Assembly: GCF_014192915.1 (NCBI RefSeq)
Contig: NZ_JACHYN010000001.1
Location: forward strand, 372,001-436,000
Source: Azospirillum sp. OGB3
GTDB taxonomy: Bacteria > Pseudomonadota > Alphaproteobacteria > Azospirillales > Azospirillaceae
DNA length: 64,000 nt
Direction: 5' to 3'
The stretch's first letter is position 1; each line of letters starts with the position of its first letter. Below the pieces are notes generated by a model. That model saw only the letters and a list, made by a program, of their open reading frames with translations. It was not told where the DNA came from and searched no databases. The position numbers and the translations under genes were made by a program. Positions 53,535 through 62,804 of this stretch are shown here, one piece after another.

Positions 53535-55871
53535 ATGCTTCGCGCACGCACCCGGTGGACGGTCCCCTGCATGGGCGCACTCGCCGTCCTTCTGCTGCTT
53601 CTCACCGGCCTCGCCGCGCCGACGCTGGCCGCCGGCCCCGTGCCGGGCGCCGCCATGCCGGCCCCCGCCGCCGCGGCCCCTGCGGAACCCGCCGCCTCGC
53701 CCGATCCGACGCCCGAGCAGATGCAGGCGATGATCACGACGCTGGAGGACCCGGCGGCCCGCGCCCGGCTGGTCGAGCAGTTGAAGGCGCTGGTCGCCGC
53801 GCAGAAGGGGCTGGAGCAGGCCAAGGCCGAGGAGGCCCCGGCGGCCAGCACCCTGCCCGAGACCATCGGCGCCAGCGCCCTGTCCTTCCTGGCCGAGCGC
53901 ATGGACGTGCTGAGCCGTCAGCTCGTCCAGGTCGGCAACGTGTTCAAGGAGCTGCCCGGCGCCATCGAATGGGCGAACCGGCAGATGGTCGACCCGTCGG
54001 CCCGCGACCGCTGGGTGCAGATCGCCATCCAGCTGACGATGATCCTGACCGCGGGTCTGGCGATCGGGCGCTTCGTCGGCTGGCTGCTCGCCCGCCCGCG
54101 CAACGCGCTCGCCGCCCGGCGGGGAACCACGGTCCTTGTGCAGTTTCCACTGCTGCTCGGCCGCGCGCTGCTGGAGTTGGCGCCCATCGCCGCCTTCATC
54201 GTCGTCGCCTACGCCATCCTGTCGGTCAGCGAGCCGGGGCCGCGCGTCCGGCTGGTCGCGCTGGCCGTCATCAACGCCACCGTCATCCTGCAAATCCTGC
54301 TGGTCGCCGCCCGCATCCTGATCTCGCCCTTCGCGCCCTCCCTGCGGATGGTGCGGATGGGCGACGCCAACGCGCTGCGCCTCTACCGCTGGGTCCGCCG
54401 GCTGGCCGCGGTCGGCGTCTACGGCTATTTCCTGGCGGAGGGCGCCTATGTGCTGGGCCTGCCGCTCGGCGCCTACGGCGCGCTGCTGAAGCTGCTGGGA
54501 CTGGCGATCGCCGGCATGCTGATCGCGCTGATCCTGCAGAACCGCCGCATCGTCGCCGACTGGATGCACGGCAACCCGCTGTCCGGCGACGGCGACCCGG
54601 CGGCCACCGCGGAGCGCGAGTCGGAGGGCCAGGGCGCCGTCCTGCGCTCCGCCCGCCGCCGCTTCGCCGACGTCTGGCACGTTCTGGCGATCGTCTACGT
54701 CGTGGTCACCTTCGGCGTCTGGGTGCTGAACGTCTACGGCGGGTTCGAGTATCTGGCCCGCGCCACCGGCATCACCATCCTGGTCGCGGTGGTCGCCCGG
54801 CTGCTGGTCAACGGCATCAACCGCGGCCTGCGCCGGGGCCTGCGCATGGTCCCGGAAAGCCAGGGCGCCCTGCCGCCGCTGAAGGACCGCGCCTCCCTCT
54901 ACCTGCCCTTCCTGCACCGGGCGGTGAAGACGGTGATCTGGGTCGGCGCGGCGATGATGATCCTCTACGGCTGGGGCTTCGACACGCTGGCCTGGACGGA
55001 CACGCGGCTGGGCCAGCGCATCCTGCGCAGCACGGTCACCATCGGCCTCCTTCTGGTCGGCTCCATCGTCGCCTGGGAGGTGGTCAGCGCGATGATCGAG
55101 CGCTTCCTCGCCTCCACCGACCGCAACGGCACGCGGATCGAGCGCAGCGCGCGGGTGCGCACCCTGCTGCCGCTGCTGCGCAACGCCTTCCTGATCGTCC
55201 TGGTCACCATGGTGTCGCTGATCACCCTGTCGGAGCTGGGCGTCAACATCGCGCCGCTGCTGGCCGGTGCCGGTGTGGTCGGTCTGGCCGTCGGTTTTGG
55301 ATCGCAGACCCTGGTCAAGGACATCATCACCGGCCTGTTCATCTTGTTCGAGGACAGCATCTCCATTGGCGACGTGGTGGATGTGGGCGGCGGCCATTCC
55401 GGCTCGGTGGAGGCCATCTCCATCCGCTCGATCCGGCTGCGCGACGGGTCGGGCGCCATCCACACGGTGCCCTTCAACTCGGTCAGCACCGTCAAGAACA
55501 TGTCGAAGGACTTCTCCTACGCCCTGTTCGAGGTGCGGGTCGCCTACCGCGAGGACCCGGACCGCGTGATCGAACTGCTGAAGGACATCGGTGCCAGCCT
55601 GCAGTCCGACACCCAGTTCGCGCCCGACATCATGGGGCCGCTGGAGGTGATGGGCTTGGACAAGTTCCAGCCCGACTCGACCCAGCTCATCACCGCGCGC
55701 TTCAAGACCCGTCCGACCAAGCAGTGGGGCGTCTCGCGCGAGTTCAACCGCCGCATGAAGAAGCGCTTCGACGAGCTGGGGGTGGAGGTGCCGACCGGCT
55801 CCATGCAGCTCATCGTCGGCGGGAACCATCCCGACCGCGCGCTGGCCGAGGCGCTCAGCCAAGGTTCTTAA
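53535..55871 (+). CDS. Large MscS-family mechanosensitive channel
   Basis: A 778-residue membrane protein. A signal or first helix (about 14-33) leads to an Ala/Pro-rich periplasmic region, then roughly 9-10 membrane helices. The MscS core is GVVGLAVGFGSQTLVKDIITG with the beta domain ISIGDVVDVGGGHSGSVEAI and VPFNSVSTVKNMS. It opens under membrane tension to relieve osmotic stress. ATG at 53535 is preceded by AAGGA; a TTG at 53508 is a less likely start. Confidence 0.93.
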   Translation: MLRARTRWTVPCMGALAVLLLLLTGLAAPTLAAGPVPGAAMPAPAAAAPAEPAASPDPTPEQMQAMITTLEDPAARARLVEQLKALVAAQKGLEQAKAEEAPAASTLPETIGASALSFLAERMDVLSRQLVQVGNVFKELPGAIEWANRQMVDPSARDRWVQIAIQLTMILTAGLAIGRFVGWLLARPRNALAARRGTTVLVQFPLLLGRALLELAPIAAFIVVAYAILSVSEPGPRVRLVALAVINATVILQILLVAARILISPFAPSLRMVRMGDANALRLYRWVRRLAAVGVYGYFLAEGAYVLGLPLGAYGALLKLLGLAIAGMLIALILQNRRIVADWMHGNPLSGDGDPAATAERESEGQGAVLRSARRRFADVWHVLAIVYVVVTFGVWVLNVYGGFEYLARATGITILVAVVARLLVNGINRGLRRGLRMVPESQGALPPLKDRASLYLPFLHRAVKTVIWVGAAMMILYGWGFDTLAWTDTRLGQRILRSTVTIGLLLVGSIVAWEVVSAMIERFLASTDRNGTRIERSARVRTLLPLLRNAFLIVLVTMVSLITLSELGVNIAPLLAGAGVVGLAVGFGSQTLVKDIITGLFILFEDSISIGDVVDVGGGHSGSVEAISIRSIRLRDGSGAIHTVPFNSVSTVKNMSKDFSYALFEVRVAYREDPDRVIELLKDIGASLQSDTQFAPDIMGPLEVMGLDKFQPDSTQLITARFKTRPTKQWGVSREFNRRMKKRFDELGVEVPTGSMQLIVGGNHPDRALAEALSQGS

Positions 55872-55915
55872 AGAAGGCCGGAGCTGGTAACAGAAACGGT
55901 CGGCCGGGGGCTGGT

Positions 55916-57550
55916 CTACGCCTCCGGCCCGCCGCGCTCCAGGACCGCGACGAAGGCGTCGACGACGCGCGGGTCGAAATGCCGGCCCGACTCGGCGCGG
56001 ATCAGATCGACCACCGCCGCCAGCTCCCACGCCTCTTTGTAGGGGCGGCGGTGCAGCAGGGCGTCGTAGACGTCGGCGACCGCCACGATGCGGCCCGACA
56101 GCGGGATGGCGTCGCCCGCCAGCCCGTGGGGATAGCCGGTGCCGTCGAACTTCTCGTGGTGGCTCTCGGCGATCTCCGCCCCCATCGACAGGTAGCTCCG
56201 GCCACCCACCGGGCCGGCGGCGTCGCGCAGGATGCGCCCGCCGATGGTGGCGTGCTCGCGCATCCGGGTGATTTCCTCGGGGTCCAGCTTGCCGGGTTTG
56301 CGCAGGATGCGATCGGGAATGGCGACCTTGCCGACGTCGTGCAGCATGCTGGCCAGCCCGATCAGCTCGCAGAAATGGTCGTCGGCATCGCCGCCGCAAC
56401 TGCCACGCGCCTGGAGTTCGCGGGCGATGGCGGTGGCCCAGCGGCCGATGCGCCGGACATGCTCCCCGGTGACCTCGTCCTTGTACTCGGCCAGCTTGCC
56501 CAGGGCGTGCACCGTGGCGATCTGGGCGAGGTGGAGCTGCTCGTAAAGCGACACGTTGTCGAACCCGACCGACATCCGGGAGCAGAAGATTTCCACCAGC
56601 CGCCGCTCAACGTCCGGCAAGCCGCCGTGCCCGCCGATGAACAGCGCGCCGGGGCCGGGGCTCCGCGTCTGGAACAGCGCGACGCTGTGGTCGTCGCGGT
56701 GCAGGCTGCGCCCCCGGGCCAGGGCGGCGGCGATGTCGGCGCAGGCCGCCTCGGGCAGCACGGCGCTGACCGGCCGGCCCGTGGCATCGGCGAAAACGCC
56801 GGTACCGCACAGCACCTCCGCCTCCCGGAACCGGCCGTCCGGCACCAGGCCTTCCGGATGCGGGCCTTCCGAATTTAGGCCGGGCGGCACAGCGCATAGG
56901 AAGGCGCCCGTCGCCCGCGGCAGCAGGGCGGCGGCCCGCTCCACCACGCCGAGGGCGAAGCGGTCCATGCAGCGCTGCTCGAACAGGGCGCCGGCGGCGT
57001 CGACGATCGTCTCCAGCCCCTGCCGGTTGCGCTCGATGGCGTCGATGTGCTGGTAGGAGCGCAGGGCGGCCACCGTGGTGGTGAACAGCTTCTGGGCGGT
57101 CAGCTCGCTCTTGGCCTTGTAGTCGTTGATGTCGTAGCTGACGATCACCTGCCGTTCCGGCGCCTGCCCGGGTTGGCCGGTGCGCAGGATGATGCGGACC
57201 CGCCGGTTGCCCAGCACCTCGCGGATGTGGTGGACCAGCCGGAGGCCGGCATCCTCCGTTTCCATCACCACGTCGAGCAGGACGGCGGCGATGTCGGGAT
57301 GGTCGTTCAGGATCGCGCGCGCCTCGCCCCCCGAATGGGCGGACAGGAACAGCAGGCACCGCCCGTCGAAGGTCACGTCGTTCAGCACCACGCGGGTGAT
57401 CGCGTGCACCTCCGGATCGTCGTCGACGATCAGCAGCTTCCAGGGAGCGGCAGCGGGGCCGGACTTTGCGGATGACGGGTCGGGAGCGTCCTCGTCGGCG
57501 AACAGCAGGTCGTCGTCATCGTCCTGGCCCCAGCCCTGGATGTCGGACAT
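55916..57550 (-). CDS. Response regulator with DUF3369 and HD-GYP phosphodiesterase domains
   Basis: A 544-residue cytoplasmic protein. After an acidic leader, the receiver domain has Asp43-45 and phosphoacceptor Asp93 (LLDVVM). Then a DUF3369 sensor-like region (about 190-340) leads to an HD-GYP domain with MLHDVGKVAIPD and HHEKFDGTGYPHGL, which is complete and predicted to hydrolyse cyclic di-GMP. No histidine kinase is adjacent. GGGGAG precedes the ATG. It is convergent with the MscS gene. Confidence 0.95.
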   Translation of the reverse strand: MSDIQGWGQDDDDDLLFADEDAPDPSSAKSGPAAAPWKLLIVDDDPEVHAITRVVLNDVTFDGRCLLFLSAHSGGEARAILNDHPDIAAVLLDVVMETEDAGLRLVHHIREVLGNRRVRIILRTGQPGQAPERQVIVSYDINDYKAKSELTAQKLFTTTVAALRSYQHIDAIERNRQGLETIVDAAGALFEQRCMDRFALGVVERAAALLPRATGAFLCAVPPGLNSEGPHPEGLVPDGRFREAEVLCGTGVFADATGRPVSAVLPEAACADIAAALARGRSLHRDDHSVALFQTRSPGPGALFIGGHGGLPDVERRLVEIFCSRMSVGFDNVSLYEQLHLAQIATVHALGKLAEYKDEVTGEHVRRIGRWATAIARELQARGSCGGDADDHFCELIGLASMLHDVGKVAIPDRILRKPGKLDPEEITRMREHATIGGRILRDAAGPVGGRSYLSMGAEIAESHHEKFDGTGYPHGLAGDAIPLSGRIVAVADVYDALLHRRPYKEAWELAAVVDLIRAESGRHFDPRVVDAFVAVLERGGPEA

Positions 57551-57796
57551 CGCCGCTCCCCGCCCCGCTCTGCCAAGCTGCATAGCTACAATTCGATTCT
57601 CTTTTTCAACGTTTGCCACGGTTCGTGTCAACCACGCTGGTGCCTTCACACACACGGCCGCAGGCGGAGAGGGACTGCGACGCTTTGTCCTTCCCCGTTG
57701 CGACTACCGCCAAAGCGCTTTTCCCGGCGCGAGTGGAGGGGTTGCGGCCCGCCCCGAACGGAGGATCATAGGTAGAAAGGTGTGAGGCTGAAAACA

Positions 57797-58531
57797 ATGC
57801 GGGAACAATGGGGGCAGGCCATGATACCGGACGCTTGGGACATCGAATTGCGTGAAGGGGCCATCGGCGTGGCCCGTCATCTGATCGAGACCGGATGCGT
57901 CCGGTACGACCCGGACCATCTGTGCCGCCACGGGTCGGGGCTGGTCAGCCCGATCCATCTGGAGGGGCGGCGGCTGCTCTCCTACCCCGCGGTGCGCGAC
58001 GAAGTGCTCGACTTCGCCCTGCGGATGATCGGGCAGGAGATCGGCGATGGCGAGTTGGACGCCATTGCCGCCGCCGAGGGGGCCGGCGTCCCCTGGGCTG
58101 CGCTGCTCGCCGACCGTCTGGAGCTTCCCCTCGTCTTCGTGCGCAAGGAGGCGCCGGAGGGCCGGCAGGAGTACAAGCACCGGATTGAAGGACGGGTGGA
58201 GCCGGGTTGGCGCGTGCTCCTGGTCGAGCAGATCGCCGCCGACGGCCACCGCAAAGCCCGCTTCGCCCAGCCGCTGAAGGAGGCGGGCTGCGACGTGCGC
58301 GACCTGTTCGTCCTGTTCCAGTACGGGATCTTCGACGAGATCCAGGAGCATCTGGCGCCGCTGGGCATCACGATGCACGCGCTGGCGACCTGGTGGGACG
58401 TGCTGGAGGTGGCGAACCGCGGCCATTACCTGGACGCGCAAGCCCAGGGGGAGATCCACGCCTTCCTGCACGACCCCAAGCGCTGGACCGCGGAGCATCA
58501 GGTCCACCGGACGAGCGGAAAGGCGGCTTGA
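57797..58531 (+). CDS. Phosphoribosyltransferase-like (orotate PRTase-type) protein
   Basis: A 244-residue protein with an OPRT-like layout: AAAEGAGVPWAALLADRL, PLVFVRKEAPEGRQ and the PRPP-loop position VLLVEQIAADGHRK. The canonical loop has two adjacent acidic residues and a T-(T)-G; here Glu-Gln and AADG replace them, so PRPP use is doubtful. Tail QYGIFDEIQEHLAPLGI resembles PyrE relatives. A second ATG at 57821 is possible. Function may be regulatory rather than enzymatic. Confidence 0.8.
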   Translation: MREQWGQAMIPDAWDIELREGAIGVARHLIETGCVRYDPDHLCRHGSGLVSPIHLEGRRLLSYPAVRDEVLDFALRMIGQEIGDGELDAIAAAEGAGVPWAALLADRLELPLVFVRKEAPEGRQEYKHRIEGRVEPGWRVLLVEQIAADGHRKARFAQPLKEAGCDVRDLFVLFQYGIFDEIQEHLAPLGITMHALATWWDVLEVANRGHYLDAQAQGEIHAFLHDPKRWTAEHQVHRTSGKAA

Positions 58532-58735
58532 GGCCGGACGTGCGCTGCTCCGCGATCGGACCCTTTCCGGTCCGGGACCAGGCCAGCGGCGCATCTTTGC
58601 GGCGCGTCAACCGACACCGGGCGGATCGCGGTTCCGGCTGTGGTCCGGCCCGTTTCCGCCTCCCTCTGCAAGGAGGGCGGCACTCGCACGGCGTTTATGG
58701 CGGCGGTCGAGCGTCGCGGAAGAGGGGCAACGGCT

Positions 58736-59047
58736 TCAGTCGGTCCCGGCGTCGGCCGCAACGGTGCTGTCCGCGGCCGGGCGGGCGGGCGCCCGGTCCA
58801 CGAAGGGCCAGCGGATGTAGGCGTAGAGCCACATCGCCAGGATGTCCGCCCCGTTGATCAGCAGAACCAGCGCCCACAGCGGGCTGCGCCCGCCCTTGGC
58901 CAGCACCCAGCCGCCGAAGATCAGCTTCAGCATCAGCAGGATCGCCATGACGAGGTTCGCGGTCCACGGGTCGGTGGACATGATCGCCGCCCAGGGCTGC
59001 CAGTAGACGGCGTTGAGCAGGCCGACCGCGGCGTCGAGCATCTCCAT
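58736..59047 (-). CDS. Small integral membrane protein
   Basis: A 103-residue protein with three hydrophobic stretches (about 5-22, 28-46, 55-76) and a hydrophilic Ala/Asp tail. I do not recognise the family. ATG overlaps the stop of the upstream membrane-protein gene (TGATG), so the pair is coupled. Alternative ATG at 59041. The 200 bp to the right of the PRTase-like stop contains no other supported gene. Confidence 0.7.
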   Translation of the reverse strand: MEMLDAAVGLLNAVYWQPWAAIMSTDPWTANLVMAILLMLKLIFGGWVLAKGGRSPLWALVLLINGADILAMWLYAYIRWPFVDRAPARPAADSTVAADAGTD

Positions 59048-59283
59048 CACGCGGCCCTCCGCGCCTTGCGCGGCCGCGCCGGCCCGTCGACCAGGACGCG
59101 CGCCGGCCAGCGCCGCACCGTCAGCAGCCCCAGCACGCCGACCAGCCCGACCACCGGCACGAAGATCACCAGCGCCCACCAGGGCGAGAAGCCCGCCCGG
59201 CGGAAGATGCGCATCAGCGGCCAGACCGCCGCCGCGTTGAACAGGAACAGGATCAGGCCGGGATCGACGGCGAACTCAGGCAC
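59047..59283 (-). CDS. Small two-helix membrane protein
   Basis: A 78-residue protein with hydrophobic stretches at about 8-22 and 36-55 and a very basic C-terminus (ARPRKARRAA). It fits the 'RIFRRAGFSPWWALVIFVP' pattern seen in short membrane proteins of many proteobacteria, but no function is known. It precedes and overlaps the next membrane protein by one base. Confidence 0.75.
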   Translation of the reverse strand: MPEFAVDPGLILFLFNAAAVWPLMRIFRRAGFSPWWALVIFVPVVGLVGVLGLLTVRRWPARVLVDGPARPRKARRAA

Positions 59284-59310
59284 GGAGCACTCCCAGGGAT
59301 AGGTCCGGCC

Positions 59311-60480
59311 TTATCCGGCCAGCGCCGCGTCCTTCTCGGCCAGCACCTTCTCGATGGCGGCGCGGTCGGCGGCGGACAGGCGGACGGACGCGCTCTTCAA
59401 CTGGCCGCAGGCGGCCATGATGTCCTCGCCGCGGGTGGTGCGGACGGGGCTGGCGTAGCCGGCGTTGTTGACGATGTCGCCGAAGACCTGGATCGCCCGG
59501 TCGGTCGAACGCTCGTAGGGGGCGCCCGGCCAGGGGTTGAAGGGGATCAGGTTGATCTTCGACGGGATGCCCTCCAGCAACTTGACCAGGGCGCGGGCGT
59601 CCGCCGGGCTGTCGTTGACGCCCTTCAGCATCACGTACTCGAAGGTGATGCGCCGCGCGTTGTTCAGGCCGGGGTAGGTGCGGCAGGCGTCCATCAGCTC
59701 CTTCAGCGGATATTTCCGGTTGATGGGCATGATGATGTCGCGCAGCTCGTCGGTCACGGCGTGCAGGCTGACCGCGAGGTTGACGTTCAGCTCCTCGCCG
59801 CAGCGCTTCATCGCCGGGACGACGCCGGAGGTCGAGAGCGTGATGCGGCGCTTCGAGATCGAGATCCCGTCGCCGTCCATGACGATCTTCAGCGCCTTGG
59901 CGACGTTCTCGTAGTTAAAGAGCGGTTCCCCCATCCCCATCATGACGATGTTGGAGATCATCCGCCCGTCCGGCGGCGCCGGCCATTCGCCGAGCGCGTC
60001 GCGGGCCAGCATGACCTGCGCCACGATCTCCGAGGCGTCGAGGTTGCGCACCAGACGCTGCGTGCCGGTGTGGCAGAAGCGGCAGGTCAGCGTGCAGCCA
60101 ACCTGAGAGGAGACGCAGAGCGTGCCGCGGTCCTCCTCGGGGATGTGAACGCTCTCCACCTCCTGCCCGTCGGGCATGCGCAGCAGCCACTTGCGCGTGC
60201 CGTCCACCGACTTCAGGTCGCGCACGACCGTCGGGCGGGCCACGGCGTAGCTTTCCGCCAGCTTCTCGCGCACCGGCTTGGCGAGCGTGGTCATCACCGC
60301 GAAGTCGGTGGCTCCGCGGTGGTAGATCCAGTGCCAGAGCTGGCGGGCCCGGAATTTCTCCAGGCCGACGGACAGCATTTCGGCTTCCAGCTCGTCGCGG
60401 GACAGGCCGACAAGGTTCTTGCGCCCGTCAGCGTCGGTCGCCGGCAGGGCAAAGGCAGCAGCATGGTTGGAGGCGCTCAT
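59311..60480 (-). CDS. rlmN: 23S rRNA/tRNA (adenine-C2) methyltransferase RlmN
   Basis: A 389-residue radical SAM enzyme. Cluster Cys are C129xxxC133xxC136 in [28 protein letters not shown] and the C-terminal active-site Cys (in [16 protein letters not shown]) are conserved. It methylates A2503 of 23S rRNA and A37 of some tRNAs, affecting ribosome accuracy and drug binding. It begins ATG at 60480 and is upstream of the small membrane genes. Confidence 0.96.
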   Translation of the reverse strand: MSASNHAAAFALPATDADGRKNLVGLSRDELEAEMLSVGLEKFRARQLWHWIYHRGATDFAVMTTLAKPVREKLAESYAVARPTVVRDLKSVDGTRKWLLRMPDGQEVESVHIPEEDRGTLCVSSQVGCTLTCRFCHTGTQRLVRNLDASEIVAQVMLARDALGEWPAPPDGRMISNIVMMGMGEPLFNYENVAKALKIVMDGDGISISKRRITLSTSGVVPAMKRCGEELNVNLAVSLHAVTDELRDIIMPINRKYPLKELMDACRTYPGLNNARRITFEYVMLKGVNDSPADARALVKLLEGIPSKINLIPFNPWPGAPYERSTDRAIQVFGDIVNNAGYASPVRTTRGEDIMAACGQLKSASVRLSAADRAAIEKVLAEKDAALAG

Positions 60481-60558
60481 GGCCCCCTAAATAGGGCCAC
60501 GAGCGTCCGGAGTCAAAAGACGAAACGCGGGACGACCAAGTGAAAAGAGCAGCGCTGC

Positions 60559-61122
60559 TCAGCGCTTCACGCCGCAGGCCTGGTTGATCGCGTCGTAAGC
60601 CTGGGCGAAGCCGTCGGTGCTGTAGGTGTCGGTGGTCTTCGTGCCGCGGCCCGAAACACCCTTCACCACCATGGACTTGCCCTTGGCGTCGCGCATCGCG
60701 GCGGTGACGGCCTTGTCGGTGTCGGCGTCGCGCGCCCAGGCGGTCTCGCCGTCGGTGAACAGCTTGAAGGACTTGCCGGCCACGTCCACCGTGGACTCGC
60801 TGTCCTTCTTCAGGGGGTAGCCGACAACGAAGCTGACCACGTCCAGCGCCTTCTCCGCCGGGCGGTGGGTCACCAGCACGTAGATGTCCCCGCGCTTGGC
60901 CGCGGCGGGTTCCTTCTTCTTGGGCTGGCTGGACATGTAGCAGACCTTGTGCCCACCCTCGTCGAAGGCGAAGGCGTTCCAGTCCTTGAAGGTCCCCAGC
61001 AGGCGCGGGTCAGCGGCGGCGGCCGTGTTGACCGTGGCGGCGGCAAGAGTGGCGGCGAGGATCGGACCGGCCAGAAGCAGAGCGGCGCCGGCGGTGCGAC
61101 GGATGGTGCGAATGGGCAACAT
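60559..61122 (-). CDS. Invasion-associated locus B (IalB) family protein
   Basis: A 187-residue exported protein; signal peptide through about AAA-36. The body FKDWNAFAFDEGGHKVCYMSSQPKK and VSFVVGYPLKKDS, then DAINQACGVKR, match IalB-family periplasmic proteins of alphaproteobacteria. The original member aids Bartonella erythrocyte invasion, but the family is broad and this need not be a virulence factor. Two Cys may form a disulfide. It is divergent from the sigma factor gene. Confidence 0.88.
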   Translation of the reverse strand: MLPIRTIRRTAGAALLLAGPILAATLAAATVNTAAAADPRLLGTFKDWNAFAFDEGGHKVCYMSSQPKKKEPAAAKRGDIYVLVTHRPAEKALDVVSFVVGYPLKKDSESTVDVAGKSFKLFTDGETAWARDADTDKAVTAAMRDAKGKSMVVKGVSGRGTKTTDTYSTDGFAQAYDAINQACGVKR

Positions 61123-61291
61123 CGGTTGGCGAAGGCTCGAATGGTTTCGCGGACGGGTGCGGGAGTGGGGCGGACCCTACCCCAATTCGGTGAAGCTTTC
61201 CAGGGCCACCGCCCCGTCCCGGCGGCGAAGTCACGGGTTGTCGCGAAGGCCGGTCCTGCAATCGATCGCTCGATTTCGTATCGAAAGCCGG

Positions 61292-61320
61292 TGATCCGAT
61301 GGCCTGCGGGACGCGTAGAA
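61292..61320 (+). promoter_or_regulatory. Candidate RpoE/ECF11-type promoter upstream of sigma gene
   Basis: TGATCC (61292-61297), an 18-nt spacer, then TAGAA (61316-61320), similar to the Rhodobacter RpoE consensus TGATCC-N18-TAAGA (full -35, three of five -10 bases). It lies 220 nt upstream of the sigma factor start, so autoregulation is plausible but unproven. Confidence 0.4.
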
Positions 61321-61508
61321 GGCGCATTCGAACGCCCGATGGAACGCCGCAGCCCACCCATGACCCCCTTGGCCGCCCGAGCAGACGACCGCGCGCAGGA
61401 CGCGGGGGAGCGCCAAACACGCTTTGCAGCGGGGCGCTCCGCGCACCATGTGTTGCGGGGCTTGCCATCTTGTGCAAAGCCCCCGAGTGCACAGACGGTG
61501 CCCCCGGA

Positions 61509-61538
61509 GACGTGCCCGAAGACGTGCCCGAAGACGTG
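61509..61538. repeat. 12-bp tandem repeat before sigma factor start
   Basis: GACGTGCCCGAA repeated about 2.5 times, ending two bases before the predicted ATG. It replaces a normal ribosome-binding site, so the translational start is uncertain. Confidence 0.8.
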
Positions 61539-61539
61539 G

Positions 61540-62115
61540 ATGCAGGATCTCGGTTCCCCAGCCGCCGGTGCCGACCGGACGTTCGAAGACCTGCTGACCG
61601 CGGTCGGGCGGGACCGCGACCGCGCGGCCTTCGCGGCCCTGTTCGGCCATTTCGCCCCACGGTTGAAGGCCTATCTGCGCCGCCAGGGCTGCGACGCGGG
61701 TGGTGCGGAAGAATTGGTGCAGGACGTGATGTTGCTGGTGTGGCGCCGCGCGGAGACCTACGACCCGACCCAGGCCTCCGCCGCCACCTGGGTGTTCACC
61801 ATCGCCCGCAACCGGCGGATCGACGCGCTGCGGCGGGAGCAGCGGCCGGAGATCGACCCCGCCGACCCCACGCTGGTGCCCGACCCGATGGAGAGCGCCG
61901 ACGACGGGGTGGCGGCGCGCGAGACCGCCGGACGCCTGCGGGCCGCGCTGAAGACCCTGCCGCCGGAGCAGGCCGACCTGCTGCGGCTGGCCTATTTCGA
62001 GGACAAGCCGCACAGCCTGATCTCCGCCGAACAGGGCATTCCGCTGGGCACCGTCAAGTCGCGCCTGCGTCTGGCCATGGAACGGCTGCGCAAGGCCATG
62101 AGGGACTCCCGATGA
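61540..62115 (+). CDS. rpoE: ECF RNA polymerase sigma factor, RpoE/ECF11-like
   Basis: A 191-residue extracytoplasmic-function sigma factor. Region 2 is ELVQDVMLLVWRRAETYD, then TWVFTIARNRRIDALRR, and region 4 is LPPEQADLLRLAYFEDKPHSLISAEQ, with GIPLGTVKSRLRLAMERLRKAM as the helix-turn-helix. It is encoded with a ChrR-like zinc anti-sigma factor (ATGA overlap), which defines the singlet-oxygen-response group. No strong ribosome site precedes the ATG, but no better in-frame start exists. Confidence 0.95.
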   Translation: MQDLGSPAAGADRTFEDLLTAVGRDRDRAAFAALFGHFAPRLKAYLRRQGCDAGGAEELVQDVMLLVWRRAETYDPTQASAATWVFTIARNRRIDALRREQRPEIDPADPTLVPDPMESADDGVAARETAGRLRAALKTLPPEQADLLRLAYFEDKPHSLISAEQGIPLGTVKSRLRLAMERLRKAMRDSR

Positions 62116-62798
62116 CCGTGCCCACCCACCATCCCGGCGACACCCTGCTGATCGACTATGCCGGCGGCGCTCTGGGCGAGGCGGCGTCGCTGATCGTGGC
62201 GACCCATCTGGCGCTGTGCCCCTGCTGCCGCCTGAACGTCGCCGAGATGGAGGCGGTCGGCGGCGCCCTGCTGGAGAGCATTGAGCCGGAGGAGGTCGAC
62301 CCCGCCTGCCTGGAGACGGTGCTGGCCCGGCTGGACGACCTGCCGCCCTTGCCACGCATCCCCCGGCCCAAGCTCGTCTGCCAGCCGGCCGAGGTGCCGC
62401 TGCTGCCCGAACCGCTGCGCCGCTACGTCGGCAGCGACCTGTCGCGCCTGCCCTGGAAGCGGCTGATGCGCGGCATGGACTGCTACGACATCCCGCTGGG
62501 CTCCGGCTCCGGCGACGACTCGTCACGCCGCGGCAAGGCCCGGCTGATGCGGCTGGCGAGCGGCGTCGGGCCGCCCCACCACACCCACCGGGGGATCGAA
62601 CTGACGCTGGTGCTGGACGGCGGCTTCACCGACGATCTCGGCCAGTTCGCCCGCGGCGATCTGTCCGTCGCCGACGACTCCGTGCGCCACCGCCCGGTGG
62701 CCGACGAGGAGGGCTGCCTGTGTCTGGCGGTGACCGACGCGCCGCTTCATTTCACCGGCGCGCTGGGGCTGATCCTCAACCCCTTCGTGAAGTTCTGA
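62112..62798 (+). CDS. chrR: ChrR-type zinc anti-sigma factor
   Basis: A 228-residue protein with an N-terminal anti-sigma domain carrying HLALCPCC (HxxxCxxC zinc motif), and a C-terminal cupin domain (PPHHTHRGIELTLVLDGG) that may bind metal and sense singlet oxygen or peroxide. It should hold the upstream sigma factor inactive until stress. Overlap with the sigma gene couples their synthesis. Confidence 0.95.
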   Translation: MTVPTHHPGDTLLIDYAGGALGEAASLIVATHLALCPCCRLNVAEMEAVGGALLESIEPEEVDPACLETVLARLDDLPPLPRIPRPKLVCQPAEVPLLPEPLRRYVGSDLSRLPWKRLMRGMDCYDIPLGSGSGDDSSRRGKARLMRLASGVGPPHHTHRGIELTLVLDGGFTDDLGQFARGDLSVADDSVRHRPVADEEGCLCLAVTDAPLHFTGALGLILNPFVKF

Positions 62799-62804
62799 AC
62801 GGCA

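Noticed and set aside
58538..58735. Any gene between the PRTase-like stop and the small membrane protein
   Set aside because: Short ORFs on both strands lack a ribosome site or recognisable sequence; I see nothing supportable here.
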